In this document: one piece after another, positions 20,082-32,661 of the stretch
Numbering within the stretch: the first letter of the stretch is position 1
Layout of the letters: each line of letters opens with the position of its first letter
Source: Discostella pseudostelligera
Lineage: Eukaryota; Bacillariophyta; Thalassiosirophyceae; Thalassiosirales; Thalassiosiraceae
NCBI GenBank assembly: GCA_036940085.1
Contig: JALLBK010000041.1
Span: 1 to 32,661, forward strand
Reading direction: 5' to 3'
Length of the DNA: 32,661 nt
Translations under genes and position numbers: made by a program
Notes under the pieces: model-generated
The model's database searches: none
The model's input: only the letters and a program-made list of their open reading frames with translations
Told to the model about the DNA's origin: nothing

Positions 20082-23000
20082 CTACCAGATGTCCACCCTA
20101 GCTTCAGCCTCTTTGTACATTGGATCGCTTGCCGTGACCGAGAAGGCTTCGTGGAACTCGGCCATGTTTGAAAGCGGTCCGTTGCATCGCAATTCGTTCG
20201 GACCATGCGGGTCAATTGTCAGGAGCTGTAGAGCTCTCTCTTTCGTTATGTTCTGACGCCAGCACTGCGCCCACGAGAGGAAGAAGCGCTGAATTGGCGT
20301 AAACCCATCGATGAGGGTGGTGGAGTCAAATCCTTGGGTATTGATCAATCCCCTAGAGTACAACAATAACAACATTATCAACAATGAAATATCACAACAC
20401 GCTACTCGAGTATTCATACTTCTTTGTCCTCACCTAAGCGCCAAACGGAGCCCACCTTCAGGAAAGAAATTGAGTCATTGCAAATGAGTTGAGTTAAGAT
20501 AGGAGGACAAAATGCAGGTCACCATTTGCATACTATTGTGACGAACCTAGATCAGCGATGTTTTCTCCTGATGTCAGCTTGCCCTGTCAGTGAAGCAAAT
20601 GAGAACATGCTTTAGTTCAGGTAGGGCGAGACTTGGTATGTAAGATATCTGACACACGACATACCTTGACTGCCTGACCATGCACTTCATATTCGTTCGC
20701 CTGCTTGACCATTACTTCAACGCGTTTTTCGTACTCCTGCCCATCTTCTTCCGTCCACCAATCAACCATGTTACCTGTCATTTGACACAGCCGAACGACC
20801 CAAGTGGACGTGAGAGGGAATCAATATTCAAGTTACGAGATATGAAATGGCTTTGAAAGCAAGTGTGTACCTGAATGGTCGAATTTTCTGCCTTTGTCGT
20901 CGAAGCCATGCTATATCGAGTGCGAGGAAATCGTGAGTATACTCAAGGTTAGTTCAATGCGAAAAAGTTCATCAATGATGCGAAGAATTTACCGTCATCT
21001 CATGGCCAATCACCGCCCCCATCGATCCAAAATTAACAGCATCATCGGCGTCTTTGTTAAAGAATGGATGCTGCAAAATGGCTGCTGGAAACACAATCTC
21101 GTTCAGATTGGGCTAGAAAGAGAGTGTGATGCAAAAGTTGTCAGGGCTGGCATTGCACAGAAGAATCCAACAACTCAAGTTTCGCGACACACGTACATGA
21201 TAATATGCATTGACCGTCTGTGGCGTCATGAACCACTTCAATTTGTCCGTCGGAGCATTCATGTCCTTCACTTCCTCTCTGTTTTCGAACTCTCGAGCTG
21301 CGAAGACCATTGTCAAGAAGTAATCATTTTCACCGATGGGAAGCGTGGAATAATCAAGCCATTTATCGGGATATCCAATCTTGACTCCAAACTTCTGCAT
21401 CTTTCGTAGTGCATTATTTCTCGTCTCCTCCGATTTCATCCACTCAACCTCCTTCAATCGATCCTCCAATGCCTGGCGTACTTGCTCAACAATCGCCAAC
21501 GCGCGTCCCTTACTTGCCTCATCGAAGAATTTAGCACAGTACAACTTCCCAAGTGCCTCTCCTAGTGCACTCTCTGTCCAGTCCATCGCGCGCTTCCATC
21601 GTTCCTTAATCTCCTGCGTACCCTGGAGCGCCTTTTCGTAGAACTCAAAATGGGCGGATACGAAGGGTGATGAGAGGTAGGGAGCACACGACGATACAAC
21701 CAACCATCGGAAGTAAGCGCGAAGTGTCTCTGCATCGGCGTTGGATGCAACTTCTGCCACACGTTTTAAAGCCTTTACATTTCTCAAATTGACTTCTCCA
21801 ATATCTGCATGTGCACACAGTTTTGATTCAAACATAATGTAAGTGATATTCTAGCGAATACGGACAACGATGCAGCAAATGTGCATGGAAACCTCATCGC
21901 GCTACTCTTACCGTCGACAGTCTTTCCAGTGGCCGCTTGAAAGTAACTTCCAAAGTCAAATCCTCCATCCCCATTTTTGGTCACGTCCTCAATTGACATT
22001 TTGTTATAGGTATCATGCGGATCACGATTCTCCGTTTTGCTCATGTGAGCCTCTGCCAAGTTCTTCTCTAGCTCGTACACCTTTTCGACTGTGGCCAATA
22101 ACGCCTCATCTTCCACCGAAGTGGAGTCCTCCTCCAGTAGCGATAGCAGCAATGCCATGGTCTTCTTATATGCCACCCGTTGCTCCTCTTTATCCTCATC
22201 AAAATAATAATCTTTATCGGGGAGGCGTATTCCACCCTGAGAAACCTGAGCAATGGAATGTTCACTGTTTTTCTTGTCTGGTCCGGCATCGATGGAGAAA
22301 AACGGACGGATTCCATACTTGAGTGCCATTGTACCGAGACATTTGGCAAATGAAACCTTGTCGTCTTTGCAATTGGCAGTTTTGTCACATAATTCCAAAA
22401 ATGGAAGGAGAGGCTTCACGCCCAATTGCTCAATGGTTGCTTCATCCATGGCAGCCTTGTAGAATGTCGCCACCTTTCGTTCTTCTTCCGACACACCACC
22501 ACCATCCTCGCCGGCAGCATTATTGAGATTATTTTCCAAATCAGACAATATCGTCTTACAATCCTCCTGACTTTTTAGACGTAGTGTCATGAAGCTATTC
22601 CAACTGGGATATCCCGCCGGGATGGGATTGTTTTTCATCCAATTGCCATTGGCGTAGAGAAAGAAATTATCTGGTGTATTTTTGGATAGGATAGGAGATC
22701 GGAGAGAGACAAAAATGAAGGACGATATGTAAGGAAAAAGTCTCGAATCACTCACCACGTGGATGGACATCAAAATCCATATTCAAACGGGACAGTCCAC
22801 CCGCCACGGTAGAAGACGATGGTGTCGTCTCTTCACATGCTTGGCAAAGTTTGGCAAAAAATTCGCCAGTCGCTGCTTGCCACTAGATACTCATTTATGA
22901 TGATATGCATCGGATACATTGAACAAAGAGTGTTGGAAAGGAGAGGTGCGTGAGTTCCGGGCAGATGAAGCGGAGGGAAGTATTGTAACAAAATGACGCC

Positions 23001-23083
23001 GCAACGACAACGAGCCAACTCACCGGATTGGAGCAGCAGGGGCATTTGGGAGGGTCTTTGCTAGACAATGATGCTGCTGCCAT
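20082..23083 (-). CDS. M13 (neprilysin/PepO family) zinc endopeptidase, ten exons
   Basis: Exons 23083-23024, 22882-22756, 22670-21912, 21804-21197, 21112-20993, 20910-20871, 20774-20665, 20583-20547, 20455-20434 and 20352-20082; introns 81-141 nt; 717 aa. Landmarks: [20 protein letters not shown] (M13 N-terminal domain), [32 protein letters not shown] (substrate-binding N-A-Y-Y/F), zinc site HEMTH at 555-559, GENIAD with zinc ligand Glu615, [30 protein letters not shown], and the terminal IW. It hydrolyses short peptides. Unlike animal neprilysins there is no N-terminal membrane anchor or signal peptide, so a cytosolic PepO-like enzyme is expected. The first 40 residues carry a cysteine cluster (KCPCC, then CQAC) that is not usual for the family. 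An intron splits the zinc motif HEMT|H and one exon is only 22 nt. The ATG at 23083 is the first in frame (upstream only GTG). Confidence 0.9.
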
Positions 23084-23489
23084 CCTCGCTTGATAGTATG
23101 TTTGGTTGGTATTATTACTAGCGGCAGTGGCAGTGGAGTTTGGAGATGAGTATGGTAGGGTTTGGGTGACACGAGACACGAAGAATCTTTTTGCGATCTT
23201 TCGCACTTGAAGTGACACAAGTCCCTAAGAATCTTTTGTCACAGTCTGAATTCCGCCTAAGTATCTTTCATGTCTTCCCGCCAATTCATTGAGAAGGTGA
23301 AAGTTCAAAGTTCACTGACGATGACGGCACCATCGCCGCCGCCGCAATAGGCAATCGGCCAGATGCACTGACTCTGACATCGGACATCGGACATCGATAC
23401 CATGAACAGCACAACATCGACGCCCTACTACTATCACTACTGATCCTGATCCAGCCAGCCCCTCTCTTCCATAGTAATCATTAATTATC
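23084..23489. promoter_or_regulatory. Divergent promoter (M13 peptidase / urease)
   Basis: 406 bp between starts. TTCCCGCC at 23275-23282 followed by AATT is the same E2F-like word seen in other promoters here. Short repeats AGAATCTTTT (23181, 23228) and GACATCGGACATCGGACATCG (23377-23397, three GACATCG units) are present. No gene supported. Confidence 0.45.
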
Positions 23490-26629
<3,140 letters not shown>

Positions 26630-26787
26630 GCATTGACAAACGGCTACAATATTGATCATTATCGGCTTTGAAAGCGCATGAGTGTTTCAACGGGTGGCGG
26701 ATGTACGGCTGAGAAGTCAATTTCCCTTGAGAATACAACAATTGTTAATACGGACATGAAAAGTCCATTTGTACTTAATCCTCATCC

Positions 26788-27907
26788 TTATTTCTGCAAC
26801 TCCGCTGTCCATCCGCCAGGTCGGAATCTTTTGGCTTTAGTTTTTGAAGATCCTTGCTGGATTTGATGAAGGTCGCTCGACCAGAGCTCACACCTTGCAA
26901 TACCCTTCTCTCGGGTTTTCTCACTCATTCGATAAACATCTCCAAAGTCGGCCCTGAACCAATCTCCTGCTCTAGTTTGAAGATTGAGCTGAGGATGTGC
27001 ATCGTTCTTCGATCGGAATGTCCTCAGCCTTGGTACCCTAATCCTAACCGAATTACCAACTGTTGGCACCATACCAAAGCATGTCAAAACCAATGTAGAA
27101 TAATTGTTTACAATCGGAAACGGATGTGCTGCTTCAATAACGTATTCAAGAGGAGACCGTGCATCACTTTGGGTGTACCACTGTACATTTATTGCATATT
27201 CGCCTCGATGAAGCGGCAAGTCTTCAGTCAGCACTTGAATCTCCTCGGTTTCATTTTTGTACCAGCATGCATTATTCCATTCATCTCTTGATACAGCCCT
27301 ACAAATCCAAAATGGCCGCACATTCGGCTCTGGACTCTTGAACATCACCCAATCGCCATGAACCAAATTCATCACCATTTCATTTTTCGATAGCTTCATT
27401 ATATTGGGGAATGTGTTCAATTTGGAGACTTTCGGATTGTGCACCGCTGGAGGCAAATGCATCATTCTTCTGGTGTGTGTGGCAGCAATTGAAATTCGTT
27501 CGCTCGCAGCTGTTGATGAAAATGATGACGATGGTGTCGATGTTATTTCAAAAAATCGGCCGTTTGGCGTCATAGAAATTGTCCGGACCGGTGATGAATC
27601 TATGTCCCAGAAGGATGTCCTTTTTCCTCGGCTGACATGACACAAGTTGTTGACTGTCACTGAGACTACCGACTTGTGGCCGAACCTGACTGTTCATTTG
27701 GTGTCGCCCCCTGCCATCAGCTATGTCGCCGTGGGACGACACATAGGAGAGTGTTTCTTTATCAGTACCAACACTGCTGCTCTCATCGTCGTCATCCGAA
27801 TCAAGTGACAAATCGATGATCGTCATCGATGACTGACGAGATGCCTTGCTACGTAAGGTAAAGGTATTCATTGATCTAAGGATACAATAGTACTTATCTT
27901 GCGTCAT
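26788..27907 (-). CDS. Uncharacterised protein with a SUMO-interacting motif
   Basis: Two overlapping frames must be joined. The ATG at 27907 opens MTQDKYYCIL and then TIIDLSLDSDDDDE, a classic SUMO-interacting motif (I-I-D-L followed by Ser/acidic). The other frame, open from about 27690 to the stop at 26788, carries the bulk. A candidate phase-1 intron, 27768-27660 (GTACTG...GTCTCAG, 109 nt), joins them into 336 aa; a second acceptor 7 nt on (27653) also keeps frame. The donor is weak, so the join is tentative. The C-terminal part (HGDWVMFKSP, RPFWICRAVSRDEWNNACWY, GEYAINVQWYTQSD) resembles Trp-rich beta-barrel reader folds of BAH/Tudor style, which is only an impression. It ends in a basic tail (SKTKAKRFRPGG). 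A nuclear role is plausible. It converges on urease, 158 bp away. Confidence 0.55.
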
Positions 27908-28332
27908 GGTCGATGATGGATTGCAAGCTTGGTGCAGCTTGGTGCGCGGTGGGGGGTATGAGTTCTTCCCGACGCGCGAGGTCTCCCGCCAAAAAATCTT
28001 TCGTTTCCCGCCATATCCTCGGCACGAAGTTTCGATCTTTCTCGCCCTCAACCCTCACAAAATCCAAACCAAAACTTCCCTCCGATGATTGCTTCAAGGA
28101 CAAGAGAACGATGCCGATGATCACAACATCATCATATTCGAGGAGATGCCTGCGTCCTCGTCGTGCAATTGAACTTTGTCTGGTGTTGGACGGTTAACTT
28201 GGGTCTCAACAGAAGTTTGAGTGGTCGGTCGAATCATATCGATCTGGAGAGAGAGAGCATCAAAAGCGTGCGGGGAGCGTCGAGCCGTCGGAATCCATTT
28301 ACACCAGCGACCAGATCAAGAACATCAGCTCC
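27908..28332. promoter_or_regulatory. Divergent promoter (SIM protein / RING ligase)
   Basis: 425 bp. TCCCGCCAAAA at 27984-27994 and TTTCCCGCCA at 28004-28013 are E2F-like sites 20 bp apart, preceded by TTCCCGAC at 27966. The frame of the RING gene is open without an ATG back to about 28194 (reading ...EPSESIYTSDQIKNISS just before the Met), so an upstream exon could extend that protein; no start or clean donor was found. Confidence 0.45.
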
Positions 28333-29337
28333 ATGAACGAGTCATTGTCCAAACTAATTCGACCTCTAGAATTACAAAGCCTCAACACAACAGATATTGC
28401 TAGCTATCGAAATAATAATAGTCCCATGAAATCTCCACTAAAAGGCACGACTTCGTCATCGACGACGCCAACGAAGTGCGGCGACATCGGCATGGACGAC
28501 GAGACGGAAATTGCCCACGAGAATAAGAAGTCATCATCTTCACAGCTCTCTCCCATTATCTACAATGATTTTAACACACCTAACAATATGGCGCAGTTGG
28601 GAAGTCCACTCGATGAATTGATTACGGCGCATCTTGGAATTGACCATGACAATACTAGGGATGATGCAGATATGACCGACGTTCACAACGAGGGCTGTAT
28701 TTTGGAGATGGATACTTCGTTTCCTGATAACAGGGAAGATATCGAATTGAACTCTCCAGATCCCGCTGCTGGCGGCGAAAGGGAAGTGGCGGAAGAAACG
28801 GACGAGGAACGTATGCAACGTGAACTTGAGGAATCAGAAGCTCTCGCACGACAACTCATGGCCGAAGAAGCCATGGCAAGTTATGCAATGAGTACGGAAT
28901 ATCTCCGTGAGAATGCAGATCAGTTCTCTAGTGAGGATCTTGCGGCTTTACAAGCTGCCATGGCTGAGGAAGATCCAGAGAATGATGTCGAGGAAGGCGA
29001 TGACGACGATGAGAGCAACTCGCAGGAGCTATCGTACGATGCATTACTACGCCTTGGTGAACGCATTGGGGATGTGAAGGAAGAACGATGGGCATTGGTT
29101 GCTCGGGAGAAGATTGATCAGTTGAGTACGCTAGTGTGGACACCATCAATGGCGGAAGGAAAGGAAGAGAATCACACCGCAGTGAAGTGCCAAGTTTGCC
29201 AATTTCCATACGAGGAGGGTGACGAGTTACGGGAGCTACCATGTGAGCATTATTTCCACAAAGAGTGCGTTGATTCTTGGCTCGAGACAAAGGATACATG
29301 TGCCCTTTGTAGAAAATCAATTGTGCCGGATAATTAA
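28333..29337 (+). CDS. RING-H2 E3 ubiquitin ligase, BIG BROTHER-like
   Basis: 334 aa. The C-terminal RING-H2 (about residues 287-330) reads C-x2-C at CQVC, then LPCEHYFHKECVDSWL and CALC: all eight ligands (C3H2C3) are present. Upstream, LSYDALLRLGERIGDV matches the conserved helix before the RING in plant BIG BROTHER/BB-like ligases. A charged helix at about 158-185 (DEERMQRELEESEALARQLM) resembles a ubiquitin-interacting motif (acidic run, Ala/Leu, Ser). The N-terminal 150 residues are disordered and rich in Ser/Thr/Asp. It would transfer ubiquitin from an E2 to unknown substrates. The start is the first ATG of the frame; upstream coding-like sequence lacks an ATG. It faces the selenoprotein W gene tail to tail. 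Confidence 0.82.
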   Translation: MNESLSKLIRPLELQSLNTTDIASYRNNNSPMKSPLKGTTSSSTTPTKCGDIGMDDETEIAHENKKSSSSQLSPIIYNDFNTPNNMAQLGSPLDELITAHLGIDHDNTRDDADMTDVHNEGCILEMDTSFPDNREDIELNSPDPAAGGEREVAEETDEERMQRELEESEALARQLMAEEAMASYAMSTEYLRENADQFSSEDLAALQAAMAEEDPENDVEEGDDDDESNSQELSYDALLRLGERIGDVKEERWALVAREKIDQLSTLVWTPSMAEGKEENHTAVKCQVCQFPYEEGDELRELPCEHYFHKECVDSWLETKDTCALCRKSIVPDN

Positions 29338-29413
29338 CTCGAGTGTTTGCTAGCATAAACTCCACGTTAAATGACGATTATTTCAATGTGTCAAATCAGT
29401 GGTACACCGTGAC

Positions 29414-29489
29414 ATTTTCGATGATATCAGGTGTGAGAATGGATATTGTCGGTGCCGACACCCATCTCACCCCGTCATTCCATCAAAAT
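29414..29489 (-). promoter_or_regulatory. SECIS-like element for selenoprotein W
   Basis: Minus strand, 137 nt past the selenoprotein stop. Lower helix ATTTTGATG / CATCGAAAAT (one bulged G). Then ATGA (29478-29475) opposite TGAT (29429-29426), the sheared G.A core of eukaryotic SECIS. Then helix GGTGAGATGG / CCATTCTCACACC, topped by TGTCG / CGACA with a short loop. The usual unpaired AA on the 5' side of the apical loop is not evident; the only unpaired A-rich stretch (AATAT) is on the 3' side. Core and helices fit; the apex is non-standard, so a folding and SECISearch check is needed. Confidence 0.6.
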
Positions 29490-29625
29490 TTTGTCACATG
29501 TCTACTTTCGGATCTGGGCAGAACCGGCGCTGTTATTGTGGTTGCAAGTTCGGATGGCAGCAATAAATATTGACGTCACCGGTTACCACGTTCATTTCAA
29601 GCAACTTTGTGCATGGTTCCCAACA

Positions 29626-30000
29626 TTACACGCTTTCCAAAGCCACCTTGATTTTCTCCACAATCAGCTTCCTCTCCTCCGACGATGTGGCATTCTTCTG
29701 CCCATGCCTCTTGGAATGAATGAGCGTATTCGAATTCACAATCATCACTTCAAAATTGCCCGTAATTCCTCGATCCATCTCTTCTTGTACCTCGATTAGA
29801 TTTCCAAATTCCTGTTTGAGATACTCCTTTAGCGCTCGCGAGTAGCGCCCATACCCTCATCCGCCGCAGTATTGGATATGGATGGTGAGTACTTTGGTAT
29901 CAAGACGACCGGGCATTGTTGGTGTTGGCGTCGATTTCTCTTCGTGTTTGGAATTCTTTCCACTGAGTGAGTTTCCCCAATTTTTAAATCGATCAAACAT
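29626..30000 (-). CDS. SELENOW: Selenoprotein W (Rdx family), Sec encoded by in-frame TGA
   Basis: 124 aa from ATG 30000-29998 to TAA 29628-29626, reading through TGA at 29859-29857 as selenocysteine (residue 48). The redox motif is C-x-x-U: VLTIHIQYCGG, then U, then GYGRYSRALKEYL. The sequence after the TGA continues the family without a break: GNFEVMIVNSNTLIHSKRHG and ERKLIVEKIKVALESV, matching SelW's G-x-F-E-V-M ... L-I-H-S-K-K ... I-x-x-A-L. Selenoprotein W is a small cytosolic thioredoxin-fold oxidoreductase. The 28 residues before the second Met (MPGRLDTKVL) are Lys/Ser-rich and extra to the animal protein; that Met is an alternative start. A SECIS-like hairpin follows the stop. Conservation after TGA and the CxxU placement rule out a simple nonsense codon. 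Confidence 0.9.
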
Positions 30001-30858
30001 TCCGCGTGATTGTGAAAGAATTCGCCGTCGGTGAGATCGTACTACCAAATAATAAGTTTTAGAACTTGTGCAGGATTATTAAACTTGATTTCCGCCGCGT
30101 GGGGGAGAGCAGATGTTCATGGTTCGATGTTCCCAGTGGCGGTGGCGACGAGCGACGATGAAGAGTTCGATGAGTCAGAGAAAAATGTGGCGCGAACTGA
30201 CGGACAGACTGAGCATGGAGTCACCGTCGACGGTCAGACCGAAAGATCTTGTGGTTGTTCTCACCACGCACACATTACACCACAGCGGCAGCGCAGCCGC
30301 AGATGCAGATGGCATTCAGATCCTAACCATGATGGCCGCTATGGCCGCCTATGGCCGCTGATAGCCATTGCCATGATGCGCGGCTGCGTGGCAGCCCGTG
30401 GTCGAATTGTGCGATATGAATATCTTGTTCTGAGATGAAGCAGACCGACGGGCGTCCACCAGATGCGATGCATGTGTTTCGATGCCGGTGATGCACCCCT
30501 CACCCTCGGGTGTCAGTGATCAGTGAGTGATCTCGATGTTGGTGTGCAGCAACACTTGCTTTTGTTTGCTTGATACGCGTCAACGTGTCCTATGACGAGA
30601 TGAAATATATCTTAATTACCATCTTTCGACTGAGCAGAGCTTAATCCGCTTTGTGAGCGACCGATATTTATTCCCAACATGTTCCGAGGACATCTACTCT
30701 GCTCTGTCTGTTTGTGAACTCTCCATATCTGCCATCTGCCTGCGTTGAATTGATTTAGTCTCGATACCATCCACGCTCTGTCTCTGAGACTTTTGAGATT
30801 TTGTTTTCTTCTTATATGAATACACCATCTCCCCAGTTATTTCAATGAACACCTGCAG
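30001..30858. promoter_or_regulatory. Intergenic region with dispersed repeat
   Basis: About 860 bp upstream of selenoprotein W and of the putative gene at 30859. No coding region is supported; the open frame 30031-30438 has no domain and the signature of repeats. It holds the dispersed element at 30197-30245 and tandem GATGGCCGCTATGGCCGCCTATGG words near 30331-30360. A first exon for the gene to the right may lie here but I could not place it. Confidence 0.4.
30197..30245 (-). repeat. Dispersed GTCTGTCCG element, two copies, with 12-bp palindrome
   Basis: On the minus strand CGGTCTGACCGTCGAC (30241-30226) and CTCAGTCTGTCCGTCAG (30213-30197). The pair aligns with 12545-12587 (plus strand) over about 45 bp with the same spacing and order. 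ACCGTCGACGGT (30223-30234) is a perfect palindrome. Confidence 0.5.
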
Positions 30859-31493
30859 TGCAAGAGTGTCGATTGTTCAAGATCAACACGGATGTTTGGG
30901 TTGTTCAGGTATGTGATGTGTGCTTTCAATTATATCATATGCAACTCATACCATGTAGGCCAATGAAGAGAAGAAAAATGCTCTAGAATTACTCCGCGAA
31001 CAAAATGTAGGAAAACAATTTATCCGAAATGAGGCCTCTGGGATACAATGCACTTCATTCAACTATTTGTTTCTTCATTCTTGTTCTTATGTGTCGATCG
31101 ATTCTATCATTCTTTATCCATCGCAGGATACAGCATATTTAATACATTACCACTTGAAGATAAATGAAGTACTCTCCGCAGTGCTATGTGAGTAACTAAA
31201 ACAGTGTATTTGAATTCTTTAATTAACAAAGGAGATGATGATAGCAATCATTGAAGTCCAATTGCTATCCGAATATTTTGTGTGGAAACCTTGATTCACA
31301 AACAATTGTGTTTGATCCTTTTGATTTTGCGTGCTTCGTGCAATCAATCCTAGTTTTATTTCTCTAATGTCGCAATTGATTGCATTCGTTCACAGTTCGA
31401 AGCTGGAAAAAGTCTATTTGCTCCGCATCGACACACAAAGTGGCGAGGCTTGGGTGGATGGACAAAATGGTACACGTGGAATCTCTCTTTTGA
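30859..31493 (+). CDS. Possible small multi-exon gene, 5' end missing
   Basis: A chain of good splice signals keeps one frame open: acceptor acctgCAG then 30859-30908 (ECRLFKINTDVWVVQ), donor GTATGT; 30959-31006 (ANEEKKNALELLREQN), donor GTAGGA; 31127-31187 (DTAYLIHYHLKINEVLSAVL), donor GTGAGT; 31396-31493 (FRSWKKSICSAS ...) ending in TGA. The last exon is the weakest. I found no start codon or first exon, and I do not recognise the family. If real it would converge on the cyclin pseudogene ten bases away and keep the strand alternation. Alternatively it is a decayed gene. Confidence 0.33.
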
Positions 31494-31502
31494 CACCAAC
31501 AC

Positions 31503-32389
31503 TTACATCTGTGGAGATTGGGCATCTTCTATTCCTTCTTTCACTAAACAATACAACCTGTCCTTTGATGCGATTACGTTCTCTGGAGAGTCGAACTCAT
31601 CATTCATGACGGCAAGTACAGCATTAAGAATCTCTTGACGATCCTGCACGCCAATTTTCTCGATAGCGTTGAGAATAGCAGCCATGGCAACTGTGCTTGG
31701 GCGCTCTGTCGCAAAGTACTAATCTCTCACGGCGGTTTCTACTTGAAATGCCACCTCGTCCAGAATAGCAGCCCATGCTGTCTGTCGAATGGTTACAAGT
31801 TTAGATACCAATGAGAGGATGTGGTGCGCCATCTGCACACATGTCGGCGGAGTGATATTCCAGGAAAGCCCCTCCAAGAGGCTCAGTTCCATGGATTCGA
31901 TCTCATTCACTGAATATTGGTCGCAACTAATGGCAGTAAAGAATTCGATGTGAAGCACATTTCTCTTGTACGTCTTGATGCTAAGACACAGCGCAGTCAT
32001 GGCCAGGAGCTGGAATTGAAAGCGACTGCTTAACACACGACGAGACATTTCACTTGCCTTGGAGAGGAAGCGATCCACCATTTCAATGGCAATGGCAACT
32101 GTTTCTCGTTCAAATTCACATTGATCAATTACGCTGTAGCACTAGTCAACAATTTTCTTTCGATCGGTGTTTGTGACCGAGGGAGCATCGGTGAGGTAAT
32201 CGCAACTTTTGTAGGTAGTTTGCTCCTTTTGCATCATAAGAGCTAGGGTTTCTGCTACGGATTCAGCACTAATGTGGAATGCCCATCCAAGTTCGTATCT
32301 TGCATAATATTATCTAATCCAAACAAATCCGAAGGAGATGATCTGGCCGCATCCATACCATGTTTCATCTTTCTGATCATCATGCTCAT
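31503..32389 (-). pseudogene. Cyclin pseudogene, diatom-specific cyclin-like
   Basis: A cyclin-box protein can be followed over about 250 codons. Order: MMQKEQTTYKSCDYLTD; a KKIVD...CYSVIDQC segment; ERETVAIAIEMVDRFLS; FQFQLLAMTALCLSIKTY (cyclin-box helix 3 with the conserved Lys); LSLLEGLSWNITPPTCVQ; YFATERPSTVAMAAILNAIE. These match the domain layout of the cyclins expanded in diatoms, regulators of CDKs in the cell cycle. Breaks: TAG at 32144-32142, where the family usually has Trp; TAG at 31721-31719, where Tyr/Phe is usual (VRD-stop-YFATERPS); and a frameshift near 32255-32285, which separates MSMMIRKMKHGMDAARS from the rest. If translation began at MMQ (about 32234) only the two TAGs remain. 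Codon structure is otherwise kept, so the loss is recent, or the stops are read through or artefacts. Confidence 0.7.
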
Positions 32390-32661
32390 GCAGTGTGGTA
32401 AATGGTGACAAAATGAACAATGCCAACATGCCAATACATGCATGCACCGCACTCGCACTTGACTGAGTGCTAGTGTATTTAGGAGTAGTATGGTAGTGTT
32501 TTGCTCATTCTGTGTTGTCATAGATTGTCATAGGCTTAATTTGCTGCGACTCATGCTTCCTCGCTCTAGGCTATGATAGTAACCTATGGGAATGAGTACA
32601 ACTAACTGGCTTACTATGAATTAAAATAAAGCTACGCTATATTAAAAACCCATACAAGACA
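32390..32661. other. Right end, no gene seen
   Basis: 272 bp upstream of the cyclin copy. The frame of the cyclin N-terminus is open to an ATG at 32521 but encodes a hydrophobic, Cys/His-rich stretch without family likeness. No other feature seen. Confidence 0.4.

Noticed and set aside
29343..29573. Plus-strand ORF of 76 codons after the RING gene
   Set aside because: It lies antisense to the SelW 3' UTR and SECIS-like hairpin and has no domain; its residues come from the hairpin complement.

Overview
The window looks like nuclear DNA of a diatom, most likely a centric (Thalassiosirales-like) species. The evidence is: short GT-AG introns (about 78-250 nt) in many genes; three proteins whose N-termini read as signal peptide plus an ASAFAP-like A/F cleavage motif, the secondary-plastid targeting code; a single-chain eukaryotic urease with a mitochondrial-type leader; a selenoprotein with an in-frame TGA; and a decayed gene that resembles the diatom-specific cyclins. 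The assignment rests on these family features, not on a search.

Layout, left to right: transportin-type importin (+), HscB/Jac1 co-chaperone (-), BSD-like coiled-coil protein (+), plastid 6-phosphogluconolactonase (-), tandem RNase D/WRN-like exonuclease-fold protein (+), long disordered protein (-), plastid zinc-ribbon/RRM protein (+), plastid alanyl aminopeptidase of M1/PepN type (-), leucine-rich-repeat protein (+), M13 (PepO/neprilysin) endopeptidase (-), urease (+), uncharacterised SUMO-interacting-motif protein (-), RING-H2 E3 ligase (+), selenoprotein W (-), a weakly supported small multi-exon gene (+), and a cyclin pseudogene (-). Strands alternate without exception, so every neighbouring pair is convergent (gaps 10-290 bp) or divergent (gaps about 290-940 bp). 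Every inter-start region is therefore a shared promoter. Many of these carry E2F-like GGCGGGAA sites, and two also carry spaced TGACG or CACGTG arrays.

This is not an operon or a mobile island; the genes are mostly housekeeping and unrelated in pathway. Themes that recur are protein turnover (two zinc peptidases, an E3 ligase), Fe-S cluster assembly (HscB), plastid metabolism and RNA handling, and nitrogen metabolism (urease).

The two things a plain ORF scan misses are at the right end. One is the selenoprotein W gene, whose Sec TGA splits it into two unremarkable ORFs and which has a SECIS-like hairpin 137 nt past its stop. The other is the cyclin copy, interrupted by two in-frame TAGs and one frameshift but otherwise well preserved. 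All exon models were built by hand from reading frame, splice signals and family alignment from memory, and should be confirmed with RNA-seq.
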